In this document: positions 5,140-5,766 of the stretch, one piece after another
Numbering within the stretch: the stretch's first letter is position 1
Layout of the letters: every line of letters starts with the position of its first letter
Assembly (NCBI GenBank): GCA_021204375.1
Contig: JAJPZL010000226.1
Location: 1-5,766, forward strand
DNA length: 5,766 bases
Reading direction: 5' to 3'
From: Bacteroides sp.
GTDB lineage: Bacteria; Bacteroidota; Bacteroidia; Bacteroidales; Bacteroidaceae
Translations under genes and position numbers: made by a program
The notes under the pieces: model-generated
What the model saw: only the letters and a program-made list of their open reading frames with translations
Database searches by the model: none
Told to the model about the DNA's origin: nothing

Positions 5140-5766
5140 ATGAAGAAAGTAGACAACCTGAAACAAAGAAATATATATCCGGTTTTCGGCCGTATGCTTA
5201 CCCGGGCCGATAAGGAGATCCTGCTTAAACAACGCAGTGTGATGATCTGGTTTACCGGGCTTTCCGGTTCCGGAAAAAGTACCATTGCCATTGCATTGGA
5301 GAGGGAACTCCACAAAAGAGGATTGCTTTGCAAGATACTCGATGGGGATAACATCCGCAGCGGTATCAATAACAACCTTGGATTCTCTGAAGAGGACCGG
5401 GTGGAGAATATCCGCCGCATTGCAGAGGTCTCCCGGCTCTTCTTGGATAGTGGAGTGATCACTATCGCTGCCTTTATCAGCCCCAACAGCAGTATGCGGG
5501 AGATGGCGGCAGAGATCATCGGCAAGGAAGACTTTTTCGAGATCCATGTAAGCACCCCTATCGAGGAGTGTGAGCGCAGGGATGTAAAAGGACTCTATGC
5601 CAAGGCCAGAAGAGGAGAGATCAAAGACTTTACAGGAGTCTCTTCACCCTTTGAAGCACCGGAGAACCCGGCTTTGTCACTCGATACTTCCCGGTTAACC
5701 CTGGAAGAATCGGTGAATCAATTACTGGAACTGATACTGCCCAGTATTGAGGTCGGAGGGTATTAT
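5140..5766 (+). CDS. cysC: Adenylyl-sulfate kinase CysC (cut by the window end)
   Basis: APS kinase phosphorylates adenosine 5'-phosphosulfate with ATP to give PAPS. 209 codons are visible from ATG 5140, 7 nt after the permease stop, and no stop is reached. Motifs are Walker A GLSGSGKST (40-48), DGDNIR (68-73), GFSEEDRVENIRR (81-93), AFISP with Ser114 (the family's phosphoryl-serine position), and the lid KGLYAKARRGEIKDFTGVSSPFE with PENP (150-177). APS kinases of this type are about 200 residues, so the stop codon should lie just beyond the window. It is a stand-alone kinase rather than a CysN-CysC fusion as far as can be seen. In other Bacteroidota cysD and cysN often follow; that is expectation, not observation here. 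Confidence 0.95.
   Translation, partial: MKKVDNLKQRNIYPVFGRMLTRADKEILLKQRSVMIWFTGLSGSGKSTIAIALERELHKRGLLCKILDGDNIRSGINNNLGFSEEDRVENIRRIAEVSRLFLDSGVITIAAFISPNSSMREMAAEIIGKEDFFEIHVSTPIEECERRDVKGLYAKARRGEIKDFTGVSSPFEAPENPALSLDTSRLTLEESVNQLLELILPSIEVGGYY

Noticed and set aside
4041..5555. Long minus-strand open frame of about 500 codons across the permease and cysC
   Set aside because: It lies opposite two clear + strand genes; its translation is rich in Cys, His and Ser in low-complexity fashion with no recognisable domain.

Overview
The window is a sulfur-metabolism locus, all on the + strand, most likely from a gut-type Bacteroidales (Bacteroidota). The evidence is TAnnTTTG-like promoters (75-82 and 2697-2704), weak or absent Shine-Dalgarno sites before several genes, an EpsC-type serine acetyltransferase, and a cysQ / SLC13-SAC1 permease / cysC gene order. 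I cannot name the genus. Nothing suggests a phage, insertion sequence, CRISPR array, or tRNA or rRNA gene.

Left module (164-2495): a compact operon in the order ThiS/MoaD-like sulfur carrier, MoeB/ThiF-type E1 activating enzyme, JAMM/MPN metalloprotease, serine O-acetyltransferase. This is the gene set of protein-thiocarboxylate amino-acid biosynthesis, related to CysO/Mec+ of mycobacteria, HcyS/HcyD/HcyF of Wolinella and QbsE/QbsD of Pseudomonas. The carrier ends GGG-VHI, so its diglycine is masked and would need trimming by the JAMM protease. Serine acetyltransferase would supply the O-acetylserine acceptor. No cysteine synthase lies in the window.

The carrier ORF is intact, but all three following genes are broken as written. 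The E1 lacks a start codon (ATA where ATG is expected) and has an internal TGA. The protease has an internal TAG and a TGA near its C-terminus. The acetyltransferase has a -1 frameshift in a G run and a late TGA. All three TGAs fall where Gly (GGA) is expected, and a fourth Gly codon beside the E1 catalytic Cys reads TGG. Everything around the lesions is still well conserved, so this is either very recent decay or sequence error.

Middle (2496-2737): a terminator-like hairpin, a short inverted repeat, an A-rich tract and a Bacteroidota-type promoter.

Right module (2738-5766): intact cysQ (PAP phosphatase), an SLC13/SAC1 permease with one RCK_C domain, and cysC (APS kinase, cut by the window end). 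This module imports sulfate (or a related anion), makes PAPS and clears PAP. No sulfite or PAPS reductase is visible, so it could serve sulfation or assimilation. The first 163 bases hold only a leader and a possible promoter.
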